The notes under the pieces were generated by a model. That model made no database searches. It was given only the letters and a program-made list of their open reading frames with translations, and was not told the origin of the DNA. 50,170 nucleotides of DNA from Thermoanaerobacterium butyriciformans (GTDB lineage: Bacteria > Bacillota > Thermoanaerobacteria > Thermoanaerobacterales > Thermoanaerobacteraceae): the NCBI RefSeq assembly GCF_017874545.1, contig NZ_JAGGLT010000024.1, positions 1-50,170 on the forward strand. The letters run 5' to 3'. Each line of letters starts with the position of its first letter. Position 1 is the first letter of the stretch. Shown here piece by piece: positions 7,818 to 16,001 of the stretch. Made by a program: the position numbers and the translations under genes.

Positions 7818-9503
7818 ATGGTTGAAAGTAAAGAGATTTTCAAAATAGTGGTAGTAGGACACGTTGATCACGGAAAGTCGACAGTTATTGGAAGGCTTTT
7901 GTACGATACAAAGTCATTGCCGGAGGGGGCCATTGAAAAAGTAAAAAGAATATCAAAAGAAACCGGTAAGCCATTTGAATATGCGTATTTATTAGATGCT
8001 TTTGAAGAGGAACAAAAACAAGGCATAACCATCGATACGACGCAAATTCAATTTCACACGAAAAAGAGAGATTACGTAATAATAGATGCACCAGGACATG
8101 TAGAATTTTTGAAAAACATGATATCTGGCGCAGCCAATGCAGAAGCCGCGCTGCTTGTTATCGACGCCAATGAAGGTGTAAGAGAACAGTCTAAAAGGCA
8201 TGGGTACATTCTTTCGTTGTTGGGCATAAAAAAAGTTTATGTTCTGGTTAATAAAATGGACTTAATAGATTATTCGGAAGAAAAATTTTTAGATGTAAAA
8301 AGCGATATGGATATCTTTTTAAAAAGCATTAATGTCTTTCCACAAAAGTATATACCCGTATCCGCTTTTCATGGTGAGAATATAGCTTTAAGTTCAGAAA
8401 AGATGCCATGGTATAAAGGCGACACAGTCTTAGATGCATTAGATATTTTTGAAAAGGACAAAGAGATAACCGATAAGCCGTTGAGGCTGCCTATACAAGA
8501 CGTTTATAAATTTGACAATAGGAGGATTATTGCTGGCAGAATAGAATCTGGCGTACTAAATGTGGGAGATGAAATAGTAATATATCCAAGTAAAAGAACG
8601 TCTAAAATAAAATCCATCGAATACTGGCAAGAAAAAGACAAGACGACAAAAGCTGAAGCGGGAATGTCAGTTGGAATTACGCTTTTTGATGAGTTTTTTT
8701 ATAAAAGGGGAGAATTTATAACCCGCAAGGACGATGAGGCTCCACTGGTAGGGGATACGTTTAAGGCGAATATATTCTGGATGAGTGAAAACAGGCTGAT
8801 AGTAAATAAAAGATATAAACTTAAATTGGTTACACAAGAAACAGAATGTGAAATAGCCGCAATTAATAAAGTTATAGATGCTTCTACGCTTTTTTCAAAT
8901 GACGACGCAAAGGAAGTAAATACTAATGAAGTTGCTGAAGTCGTGATAAAAACCAAAGATAAAATTTGCTTTGATGAATTTAGAAATAATCATGTAACAG
9001 GGCGTTTTGTCATTGTAGATGGCTATGATATAAGCGGTGGAGGAATAATAAATGGATTGGAAATTTTAGATGCAGCAAATAAATTTATAAAAGGAAATGT
9101 GGAACTTCCAATAACGTGCTTTGATGAATACTATTATTTAATACCATCTAATGAGATAAAAAAAGTAGCTGTTGAAAGAAAATCATACAAAATAGGAGAT
9201 AGGTTGCCTATAAATGGAGATACGTATTATTACCCTGATAATTTTGATGTTGTTGACTTGAATAATGAGCTATCTGCCTTAATAAGAGACGGTAGATTGG
9301 TTGATTTAATCAATTTAAATGAATATGAGTATAAAGGTTATCCTGTATATAGCAGTGATGGATTTTTAGCAAATGTAAAAAATCAAGATGATTTTATCAA
9401 TTTTAAAAATGATTTTAAGAAGTCAAAGTACGGCTTAGTTGATTTCGCAAATAAATGGTATGATCCTATGGCTAATAAGCGGATTGTATATAAAGCCGTT
9501 TAA
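7818..9503 (+). CDS. cysN: Sulfate adenylyltransferase subunit 1 (GTPase) with C-terminal extension
   Basis: Regulatory GTPase of ATP sulfurylase. G1 GHVDHGKS (14-21), G3 DAPGH (90-94), G4 NKMD (145-148), then EF-Tu-like beta barrels to about residue 412. The protein runs to 561 residues; residues 413-561 are an extra region with no P-loop, so it is not the APS kinase fused to CysN in some bacteria. That fits the APS-type reductase downstream, which needs no PAPS. The tail contains a tyrosine-rich patch and is unrecognised. AAGGAGG precedes the ATG. Confidence 0.93.
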   Translation: MVESKEIFKIVVVGHVDHGKSTVIGRLLYDTKSLPEGAIEKVKRISKETGKPFEYAYLLDAFEEEQKQGITIDTTQIQFHTKKRDYVIIDAPGHVEFLKNMISGAANAEAALLVIDANEGVREQSKRHGYILSLLGIKKVYVLVNKMDLIDYSEEKFLDVKSDMDIFLKSINVFPQKYIPVSAFHGENIALSSEKMPWYKGDTVLDALDIFEKDKEITDKPLRLPIQDVYKFDNRRIIAGRIESGVLNVGDEIVIYPSKRTSKIKSIEYWQEKDKTTKAEAGMSVGITLFDEFFYKRGEFITRKDDEAPLVGDTFKANIFWMSENRLIVNKRYKLKLVTQETECEIAAINKVIDASTLFSNDDAKEVNTNEVAEVVIKTKDKICFDEFRNNHVTGRFVIVDGYDISGGGIINGLEILDAANKFIKGNVELPITCFDEYYYLIPSNEIKKVAVERKSYKIGDRLPINGDTYYYPDNFDVVDLNNELSALIRDGRLVDLINLNEYEYKGYPVYSSDGFLANVKNQDDFINFKNDFKKSKYGLVDFANKWYDPMANKRIVYKAV

Positions 9504-9529
9504 AAGCGGGAACTAAAGAGGTGTTTGAT

Positions 9530-10369
9530 TTGTCTCTTATTGTTGAGAATATATCAAAAAGTTTTGGATTTAATTCAAAAGCGAATTTAGTACTGGATAA
9601 TGTCAATCTTTTAATAAACAAAGGAGAATTTGTATGCCTTGTTGGCCCTTCCGGCTGCGGCAAGTCTACGCTGCTTAATATAATTGCCGGTCTTGAAAGT
9701 GCGTCATGCGGCAGAATTATTTTAAATGGTAGCGTAGTAAAGGATGCAGGTATAGATAGAGCAGTCGTGTTTCAAGAATCTGCTCTTTTTCCTTGGCTTA
9801 CAGTAATGGATAATGTAGAATTTGGGATGAAAATGGCAGGCATAGAAAAGGAAGAAAGAAAAAGAAAAGCTATGAAATACTTAAAGATGGTCCATCTTGC
9901 AAAATTCAGAGATTCGTATATTCATCAATTGTCTGGTGGCATGAGGCAGCGGGTTGCACTTGCAAGAGCATTAGCTATTGATTCTCAGGTGCTCTTAATG
10001 GATGAGCCATTTTCGGCCTTAGACAGTCAAACAAGAGATATTTTACAGATGGAATTGCAGCGAATTTGGATGGATACAAAAAGGACAATTGTCTTTGTCA
10101 CCCATAATATAGAAGAAGCGGTGGTATTGGCGGATCGCGTTATTGTGATGTCCGCTAATCCGGGAAAGATTAAAAAAGAATTTAAGATAGAACTATCAAG
10201 ACCGAGAAGACCAGAAAGTCCAGATGTAATTTACTATGTAAGAAAAATAACGGACGAATTAAAGGAGGAGGTAGAAAAAGTTGCAAAAGCTGAATACGAC
10301 AGCGATTGGAGCATTGAAAAAGATTTGTTTCTATCTAATGCTGATAGCGATATGGGAATTGGTCTATAA
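9530..10369 (+). CDS. ABC transporter ATP-binding protein, sulfonate/nitrate/sulfate type
   Basis: SsuB/TauB-family ATPase of 279 residues: Walker A GPSGCGKST, Q-loop FQESALFPWL, signature LSGGMRQR, Walker B VLLMDEPFSALD, H-loop VTHNIEEA. I chose the TTG at 9530, which has AAAGAGGTG ending seven bases upstream; the in-frame GTG at 9521 is part of that ribosome site. The C-terminus extends about 20 residues beyond typical SsuB and overlaps the permease gene by 89 bases. Operon position between cysN and cysH makes sulfate the most likely substrate, but the substrate is not encoded in the ATPase. Confidence 0.85.
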   Translation: MSLIVENISKSFGFNSKANLVLDNVNLLINKGEFVCLVGPSGCGKSTLLNIIAGLESASCGRIILNGSVVKDAGIDRAVVFQESALFPWLTVMDNVEFGMKMAGIEKEERKRKAMKYLKMVHLAKFRDSYIHQLSGGMRQRVALARALAIDSQVLLMDEPFSALDSQTRDILQMELQRIWMDTKRTIVFVTHNIEEAVVLADRVIVMSANPGKIKKEFKIELSRPRRPESPDVIYYVRKITDELKEEVEKVAKAEYDSDWSIEKDLFLSNADSDMGIGL

Positions 10370-11069
10370 AATAAATGTAGAAACTATAAAAATCTGGAGT
10401 GCAAATGTTGTGCCTTCTCCAATTTCTGTTTTCCTTTTAATCGTTAGATTATTTAAAACCAAAACGCTTATATATGCAATATTATCCAGCATGAGAAGGC
10501 TTGTAATTGGATATTTAATATCTATTGTGATTGGTTTTTTCGTAGGTTTTCTGATGATTCATTTTAAATATATTGAAGAAAATTTTGGTTCGTTGATATT
10601 AGGATTACAAACTTTGCCTAATCTTGCATGGATACCATTTGCAATCCTTTGGTTTGGTTACAGTGAAAGTTCAATTATTTTTGTAATTGCTATTGGTTCT
10701 ATATTTTCCATTAGCCTTGCTGTAGATTCAGGCATTAAAAATATAAATCCGATTTATTTAAAAGCAGCTAAGACAATGGGGGCTAAAGGATATAAATTAT
10801 ATTCAAATGTGATCATTCCTGCCGCACTTCCAAGTATAGTGTCAGGGCTTAAGGAAGGATGGGCATTTGCCTGGAGAGGTTTGATTTCTGGTGAGATGTT
10901 GGTATCTGCAACAGGTCTTGGACAGATTCTTTCAAAAGGAAAAGATGCATCTAATATAAGCCAGGTTGTTGCTGTAATGCTGATAATTTTAAGTTTAGGC
11001 TTAATCATAGATAAATTTGTATTTGGAAGAATAGAAAGATCAATAAGGTGTAGATGGGGTTTGATGTAA
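10281..11069 (+). CDS. ABC transporter permease, SsuC/TauC type
   Basis: 262-residue inner-membrane permease with about six hydrophobic segments and the EAA cytoplasmic loop (AAKTMGAKGYKLYSNVIIPAALPSI split around residues 154-178). TTG start at 10281 is supported by GGAGGAGG nine bases upstream. It begins inside the ATPase gene in another frame, an unusually long overlap of 89 bases. No substrate-binding protein gene is beside it, so the importer is incomplete here. Probable role: sulfate or sulfonate uptake feeding CysDN. Confidence 0.85.
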   Translation: MQKLNTTAIGALKKICFYLMLIAIWELVYKINVETIKIWSANVVPSPISVFLLIVRLFKTKTLIYAILSSMRRLVIGYLISIVIGFFVGFLMIHFKYIEENFGSLILGLQTLPNLAWIPFAILWFGYSESSIIFVIAIGSIFSISLAVDSGIKNINPIYLKAAKTMGAKGYKLYSNVIIPAALPSIVSGLKEGWAFAWRGLISGEMLVSATGLGQILSKGKDASNISQVVAVMLIILSLGLIIDKFVFGRIERSIRCRWGLM

Positions 11070-11096
11070 AATTTTTATATTATGAGGTGAGATATA

Positions 11097-11825
11097 ATGA
11101 GCATAGATAAATTAGATCTTGAATTATTAAATAATGAATATAAAAATAAAAGCCCATTTGAGATTATAAAGTATGTTTATGATAAAATTGGTGCATCTCG
11201 TGTCGCATTAGCTTCAAGTCTTTCAATAGAAGATCAGCTTTTAACAGATATACTATTGAAGATTGATAATAAAGCAAGGATATTCTTTATCGATACTGGA
11301 AGACACTTTCAATCAACTTATGATCTGATGGATCGAACAATGAGGAAATATCATTTTAATTACGAAGTGTATACTCCTGAAAATTATGACTTAGAACCAC
11401 TGATTAGAGAATATGGTCCGAATCTTTTTTACAAAAACGTTGATCTTAGGAAAAAATGTTGTGAAATTAGAAAAGTAAAACCCCTAAAAAGAGTTCTTGC
11501 TACGGTTGATGGATGGATATGTGGCTTAAGGAGACAGCAATCTGTAACTCGTGAGAATGTAAATATATTTGAGTGGGATTATAATCATTCTATATATAAG
11601 ATAAATCCCATTGCATTTTGGACAGAAAATATGGTTTGGGATTATATAAAAAAAGAAAATATCCCTTACAACAGCCTTTATGATAAAGGCTTCAGAAGCA
11701 TTGGATGTCAGCCTTGTACAAGGGCTGTAAAGCCTGGAGAAGATGTTAGAAGCGGAAGATGGTGGTGGGAAGATCCAGATAAAAAAGAATGTGGACTTCA
11801 CATTCAAAAGCATAATGCTGAGTAA
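11097..11825 (+). CDS. cysH: Adenylyl-sulfate (APS) reductase
   Basis: 242-residue PP-loop reductase giving sulfite from APS. It has the paired iron-sulfur cysteines that separate APS reductases from PAPS reductases: C121-C122 (KKCCEIRKVKPL) and C204/C207 (GCQPCTR). The catalytic C-terminal cysteine is C232 in ECGLH. SSLSIEDQ (about 40-47) is the PP-loop region and DTGRHF follows at 66-71. GAGGTGA lies before the ATG. Last gene of the operon; its product sulfite is the substrate of the reductase encoded first. Confidence 0.95.
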   Translation: MSIDKLDLELLNNEYKNKSPFEIIKYVYDKIGASRVALASSLSIEDQLLTDILLKIDNKARIFFIDTGRHFQSTYDLMDRTMRKYHFNYEVYTPENYDLEPLIREYGPNLFYKNVDLRKKCCEIRKVKPLKRVLATVDGWICGLRRQQSVTRENVNIFEWDYNHSIYKINPIAFWTENMVWDYIKKENIPYNSLYDKGFRSIGCQPCTRAVKPGEDVRSGRWWWEDPDKKECGLHIQKHNAE

Positions 11826-11866
11826 TCAGATTAACTAACTGTAGGAATAATTTTGCAAATCCGATT

Positions 11867-11897
11867 AAGCAGCTAATTTATTAATTATTGTGCTTTT
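11867..11897 (+). terminator. Weak candidate terminator after cysH
   Basis: AAGCA (11867-11871) pairs with TGCTT (11891-11895), with inner TAAT/ATTA pairing and a following TTTT. The stem is AT-rich and interrupted, so this is tentative; no better terminator is visible between cysH and the convergent DUF362 gene. Confidence 0.35.
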
Positions 11898-11938
11898 AAA
11901 CGATTGATATTTTTCTAGCATAGTTTATCAATATTTTT

Positions 11939-13039
11939 TCATCGTTTTAGCTGCTGCATAAGAAAATTTAATATATCTTTAGCTTTTGGTGGACAGCCAT
12001 TAACGGAATGTGTAAAATTTCTGGTACACATTCCGATCCCTATTCCATCAATTTCTTTTTCTTTAAATCCTTGACCAATGTATATCCTTTTTTCGAGATA
12101 TTTTAAAAGTCCTTGTTCATCAAGACGACCTAATGCATGAATTAAACTGCCATAACATGCTGAACAAGAATTATTTTCTACAACCCATTTTGATAAATGT
12201 TGAACTTTTCTACCTGGATTTGTAAAATGCGTTTGTGCAATATCATCACTATTTAATTCTATTATATTTGCTTTTTGCAGAACTGCACTTCCTACACCTA
12301 TACTTTCTGCAATTTTTATGTATTCTATATCGTATGGATTATAACCCATTAATTCAGCAGCATAAGAATCGATTAAAACTGGATCTTTACCGGCTATAAT
12401 GCGGTTCATCTCCACCGGATTACCACCTTCTTCGAAATCAAGGTCACCTATTAATCCATCGACAATGTGTAGAGAAGGTTTTAAAATTTTATTTAGATAA
12501 GCTATTGGCTTATGAAGACCAAGCGAATGAAATCTTCTTTTCTCTTTATCTGGAATGCAGCCTTTCATATTTTTTAATGCACATGTAATTCTAGTTTGGC
12601 AGTGACCTTTCAATACTGGCAAATTTATAAGATAATTTAAAGACATTGGCTTGTCACAAATACTTACCGAAAAATCATCTACATTATATATGTGAAAAGA
12701 ATCTTCTTTATTATCAAAAAGAGAAACATTATACTTTTTTGATATTTTATCGTATCCACATACTTTAAAAGCTTTCTTAGTGCTTTCTCCAATCCATGAG
12801 CTTTCTAAAATAACAATATTGTTAAAACCAAAATCTTTAAGATATTCAATGATTCCGCATATCATATCAGTGGACGTGGTTGCACCAGATTCAGGAACTT
12901 TTGCTACTACTAGATTTGGTTTTAGCCCAATTAACATATCTTTATTAAGTTCATTTTCAATTTTGATTGTTTTTAAAAGATTTTTCACAGTTTCCTTACC
13001 ATTGCTTCCGTAGATTACATATATATCATTTTTATTCAT
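11939..13039 (-). CDS. DUF362 family protein, probable iron-sulfur protein
   Basis: 366 residues. The DUF362 core is recognised from GLKPNLV, the GHCQTRITCALKNMKGCIPD stretch (about 145-164) and GKDPVLIDSYAAELMG. Cysteines continue in a distinctive C-terminal part: NSCSACYGSL, GMCTRNF and NGCPPKA, a set that could ligate a metal or Fe-S cluster. Function is unknown for the family and I assign none. ATG 13039 has AAAGGTG six bases upstream; an in-frame GTG nine bases earlier overlaps this site. Single gene, convergent with the sulfur operon, so not evidently part of it. Confidence 0.8.
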   Translation of the reverse strand: MNKNDIYVIYGSNGKETVKNLLKTIKIENELNKDMLIGLKPNLVVAKVPESGATTSTDMICGIIEYLKDFGFNNIVILESSWIGESTKKAFKVCGYDKISKKYNVSLFDNKEDSFHIYNVDDFSVSICDKPMSLNYLINLPVLKGHCQTRITCALKNMKGCIPDKEKRRFHSLGLHKPIAYLNKILKPSLHIVDGLIGDLDFEEGGNPVEMNRIIAGKDPVLIDSYAAELMGYNPYDIEYIKIAESIGVGSAVLQKANIIELNSDDIAQTHFTNPGRKVQHLSKWVVENNSCSACYGSLIHALGRLDEQGLLKYLEKRIYIGQGFKEKEIDGIGIGMCTRNFTHSVNGCPPKAKDILNFLMQQLKR

Positions 13040-13195
13040 ATACATCACCTTTATTAATTATATCATAAGATAAATTATTGTTTACGAATAATTAGAAAAT
13101 TGTATAGTTAAATACTAATTGATACTTAATTGAAAAAGTAATTTCTAACCCCATTTCGTTGAACAGTAGAAATGTTTGCTTTTTTAAAATAATTG

Positions 13196-13223
13196 TTGAA
13201 TTTTTTTGAATTTGTAGTATAAT
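13196..13223 (+). promoter_or_regulatory. Promoter of the TPP riboswitch-thi4 unit
   Basis: TTGAAT (13196-13201), 16-base spacer, TATAAT (13218-13223), about 38 bases before the riboswitch P1 stem. Confidence 0.65.
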
Positions 13224-13260
13224 TGGTTTATACAAATTATTGAAAACTAATTATATTCAA

Positions 13261-13345
13261 GTGCTAGGGAGCCAAAAAGTGGCTGAGAGGGGATCTGTTC
13301 CCGACCTTTTGAACCTGTCAGGGTAATGCCTGCGTAGGGAAGCAC
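13261..13345 (+). promoter_or_regulatory. TPP riboswitch (THI element)
   Basis: The conserved THI-box sequence is complete: GTGCT/AGCAC close P1 at the ends, CTGAGAGGGG follows the first helix, TTGAACCTGTCAGGGTAATG and CCTGCGTAGGGAA form the pyrophosphate-sensing arm. It precedes an intrinsic terminator at 13361 and the thi4 gene. TPP binding would favour termination, so thi4 is predicted to be repressed by thiamine pyrophosphate. Confidence 0.95.
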
Positions 13346-13360
13346 GGAAGAAGAAATTTG

Positions 13361-13387
13361 TGCCTACCTATTTGGGTAGGCATTTTT
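13361..13387 (+). terminator. Riboswitch-controlled intrinsic terminator
   Basis: TGCCTACC (13361-13368) and GGTAGGCA (13375-13382) form an eight-pair stem with a six-base loop, followed by TTTTT. Placed between the TPP aptamer and thi4, it is the expression platform. Confidence 0.9.
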
Positions 13388-13434
13388 AATTTAAAAATTA
13401 AAAAAAGTTGATTATAAAGGAGATGGTTTTTACG

Positions 13435-14217
13435 ATGAAAAATATTAAAAATCCTATTTCAGATGAAAAAATAAGCAGATTGATTCTCAAAAGTTATTTT
13501 GAGGATCTTTACAATGCTGTTTCATCAGATGTAATTATTACAGGTGCTGGGCCATCAGGTCTTTATTGTGCTATTTTGCTTGCAAAAAATGGTTTTAAGG
13601 TAACTGTTCTTGATAAAAAACTTTCACCTGGTGGAGGAATATGGGGAGGTGCAATGAGTTTTAATAGAGTTGTTTTGCAAAAAGACGTAAAAGACATTTT
13701 GAAAGAGCTAAATATACCATATAATGAAGAAGAAAATGCCTTAATAGTATCTTCGATAAGTTTTGCCAGTAATCTAATTGCAAAGGCAACTTCCTTTAGT
13801 AATATTAAATTTTTCAATTTGATTTCAGTTGTAGACTTATATTATATTGACGAAAAAATTTCTGGAGTAGTTGTTAACAATTCTACGATAGAGCTTCAAA
13901 AACTTTTTGTAGATCCTATGGTGCTTGTTTCAAAAGCAGTTTTAGATGCTACAGGGCATGATGCAGTTCTTGTAAGCTTTTATAACAAAAGAAGAAAAGT
14001 TGATATGATAAAAGAGTTTTTTATGAATGCTGAGCGAGGAGAAGAAGAGGTAATTAACAATACAAAGATGATAGCACCAGGATTATTTGTAGCAGGAATG
14101 GCTGCGAATAACGTATATGGCGGACATAGAATGGGTCCTATTTTTGGAGGAATGCTTTTATCTGGTAAGAAAGCTGCAAACCTGATTGCTGATTATTTAA
14201 ATACTTATAAGAAATAA
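13435..14217 (+). CDS. thi4: Sulfide-dependent adenosine diphosphate thiazole synthase (Thi4 type)
   Basis: Makes the thiazole precursor of thiamine from NAD and glycine. 260 residues, with FAD/NAD-binding GAGPSG at 37-42, SPGGGIWGGAM (64-74) and the C-terminal MAANNVYGGHRMGPIFGGM. The only cysteine is C45 in the Rossmann region; the sulfur-donating active-site cysteine of the suicidal eukaryotic enzyme is absent, so this should be the catalytic form that uses free sulfide, as in methanogens. ATG 13435 follows AAAGGAG by 11 bases; an ATG at 13423 is too close to that site. Monocistronic under a TPP riboswitch; other thi genes are elsewhere. Confidence 0.9.
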   Translation: MKNIKNPISDEKISRLILKSYFEDLYNAVSSDVIITGAGPSGLYCAILLAKNGFKVTVLDKKLSPGGGIWGGAMSFNRVVLQKDVKDILKELNIPYNEEENALIVSSISFASNLIAKATSFSNIKFFNLISVVDLYYIDEKISGVVVNNSTIELQKLFVDPMVLVSKAVLDATGHDAVLVSFYNKRRKVDMIKEFFMNAERGEEEVINNTKMIAPGLFVAGMAANNVYGGHRMGPIFGGMLLSGKKAANLIADYLNTYKK

Positions 14218-14509
14218 GAGGTTTTGAAAATGAGGTTACTCTAAATGTGCTGATTTTGAAAAGGCTTTATAAGTTATCATTTCTTTAGATATTGATATGA
14301 ATCTCCATATTATGCTATAGCATAATAATCTTTGAGGAATTTAGTTATAAGGATCCAATATGAGGGAAAAATGAAGGCATGTCATTATTTTCTCATAAAG
14401 CCAAATAACTAGAAGAAAAGTTGTTTTACATAATGTATCTGATAATTATTTACTAGGTCAAAAAATAAAACATTGCATGGGATAGCACTTGCATACAGAC
14501 AACAGCAAT
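14218..14509. other. Gene-free gap with an 18-base perfect palindrome
   Basis: No ORF with a ribosome site is visible on either strand between thi4 and the tRNA terminator. The only structure I see is a perfect palindrome, ATTATGCTATAGCATAAT, at 14309-14326, without a T-tract on either side. It could be a protein-binding site or chance. Confidence 0.5.
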
Positions 14510-14534
14510 AAAAAAACCGATTTTCATAAATCGG
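14510..14534 (-). terminator. Terminator of tRNA-Leu
   Basis: CCGATTT/AAATCGG, seven pairs with a four-base loop, followed on the minus strand by seven T. It lies 20 bases beyond the tRNA 3' end. Confidence 0.9.
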
Positions 14535-14553
14535 CTCCCATAGGCTTTAATAT

Positions 14554-14640
14554 TGGTGCCGAAGGTGGGACTCGAACCCACACGGTATCGCTACCACTGG
14601 ATTTTGAGTCCAGCGCGTCTGCCAGTTTCACCACTTCGGC
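14554..14640 (-). tRNA. tRNA-Leu (anticodon CAA)
   Basis: 87 bases including an encoded CCA (complement of 14554-14556). Acceptor stem GCCGAAG/CTTCGGC, anticodon stem CTGGA/TCCAG with loop CTCAAAA giving anticodon CAA (codon UUG), a long variable arm as in class II tRNAs, and the T-arm GTGGGTTCGAGTCCCAC. No sign of degradation. Confidence 0.96.
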
Positions 14641-14654
14641 ACGTCACATTAGAT

Positions 14655-14683
14655 ATATTATCATATAAAAAATAAAATTTCAA
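14655..14683 (-). promoter_or_regulatory. Promoter of tRNA-Leu
   Basis: On the minus strand TTGAAA, 17-base spacer, TAATAT, with the -10 about 15 bases before the mature tRNA 5' end. Confidence 0.6.
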
Positions 14684-14762
14684 TACCTAATTTGGAAATC
14701 TTGATTATTATATTAATACGGGATAATATATATGTATCTAATATATGTGTGGAGTGAAATAT

Positions 14763-16001
14763 ATGGATAATAAAATAGACGATAGTAGAGAAAAGGCAGT
14801 ATTAGTAGGAGTAATTATAAATGATGATGATAATGAGAGCATGGATGAATTGAAAGAGCTGGCAGAGACAGCCGGTGCAGAAGTTGTGGGCATAATGACA
14901 CAATCAAGATCTAATATAGATAGAACTAGTTATATAGGGAAAGGGAAGCTTATAGAATTAAAACAATTTGTAGACAACATGGATATCGATTTAGTCATTG
15001 CTAATGATGAGTTATCAGGAAGCCAGATTAAAAATATAGAAGAAGCCATTGATAGGAAAGTCATTGATAGGACAAGTCTTATTTTGGATATTTTTGCGAA
15101 AAGAGCAAAGTCAGCAGAAGGTATGCTTCAAGTTGAACTTGCCCAGTTAAGATACAGGCTGCCTAGGCTTCAAGGTCTAGGAAATGATTTATCTAGATTA
15201 GGTGGCGGCATAGGCACAAGGGGACCTGGTGAGACTAAGCTGGAAACAGACAGAAGGTATATTCGTGAGAGAATAAAAACGATTGAAAGGAAATTAGAAG
15301 ATATGAAAAGACACAGGGAATTACTTCGGGGTAGAAGAAGAAAAAATAAAATCCCTGTTGTAGCAATTGTTGGATATACAAATGCCGGGAAATCTACGTT
15401 AATGAATGCATTGACAGATTCTTCTGTATATGTTGAGGATAAGCTTTTTGCTACTCTTGATCCAACAGCAAGAAAGCTTGAGTTACCATCAGGCAGGGAT
15501 GTCATTTTGATAGACACTGTAGGATTTATAAGAAAGCTGCCACACGATTTAGTGGAAGCATTTAAATCAACGTTAGAGGAATCAAAATACGCTGATGTTT
15601 TGCTTCATGTGATAGACATAACGTCAAAAGATATAAAACATAAAATTGAAGTTGTAGAAAATGTTTTAAGAGATCTTGAAGCGATTGATAAGCCTATCAT
15701 AAATGTATACAATAAGTCTGATTTGTTGGAGAAAATGCCTGTTAATAAAGATAATGAAATTTACATTTCAGCAAAAGAAATGATTGGCATTGATGAATTG
15801 TTAAAAGCTATTGATAATGTTGCGTATAAAGATTTGTTCGTATTAGATTTCTATTTTCCATATAACAAAAACAGAGAATATTTGTTTTTAAAAAGAAATT
15901 CAAAAATTTTAAAAGAAGAATACGATGAAAAAGGTATAAAAATAAAAGCACAAGTAGGTGCAGCAGAAAAAAATATATTAAGAGATTTTATTATCTCTTA
16001 A
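14763..16001 (+). CDS. hflX: GTPase HflX
   Basis: Ribosome-associated GTPase that splits or rescues 70S ribosomes under stress. 412 residues: HflX N-terminal domain with the conserved TRGPGETKLETDRR glycine-rich loop, coiled linker, G1 GYTNAGKST (204-212), G3 DTVG (251-254), G4 NKSD and a short C-terminal domain. ATG 14763 has TGGAGTG seven bases upstream; an in-frame ATG at 14745 has none. Its 3' end overlaps the convergent DUF3189 gene by 11 bases. Confidence 0.95.
   Translation: MDNKIDDSREKAVLVGVIINDDDNESMDELKELAETAGAEVVGIMTQSRSNIDRTSYIGKGKLIELKQFVDNMDIDLVIANDELSGSQIKNIEEAIDRKVIDRTSLILDIFAKRAKSAEGMLQVELAQLRYRLPRLQGLGNDLSRLGGGIGTRGPGETKLETDRRYIRERIKTIERKLEDMKRHRELLRGRRRKNKIPVVAIVGYTNAGKSTLMNALTDSSVYVEDKLFATLDPTARKLELPSGRDVILIDTVGFIRKLPHDLVEAFKSTLEESKYADVLLHVIDITSKDIKHKIEVVENVLRDLEAIDKPIINVYNKSDLLEKMPVNKDNEIYISAKEMIGIDELLKAIDNVAYKDLFVLDFYFPYNKNREYLFLKRNSKILKEEYDEKGIKIKAQVGAAEKNILRDFIIS

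Noticed and set aside
9530..11069. Frameshift or fusion between ABC ATPase and permease
   Set aside because: Both genes have complete motifs and the permease has its own GGAGGAGG and start, so a long overlap explains the data without an error.
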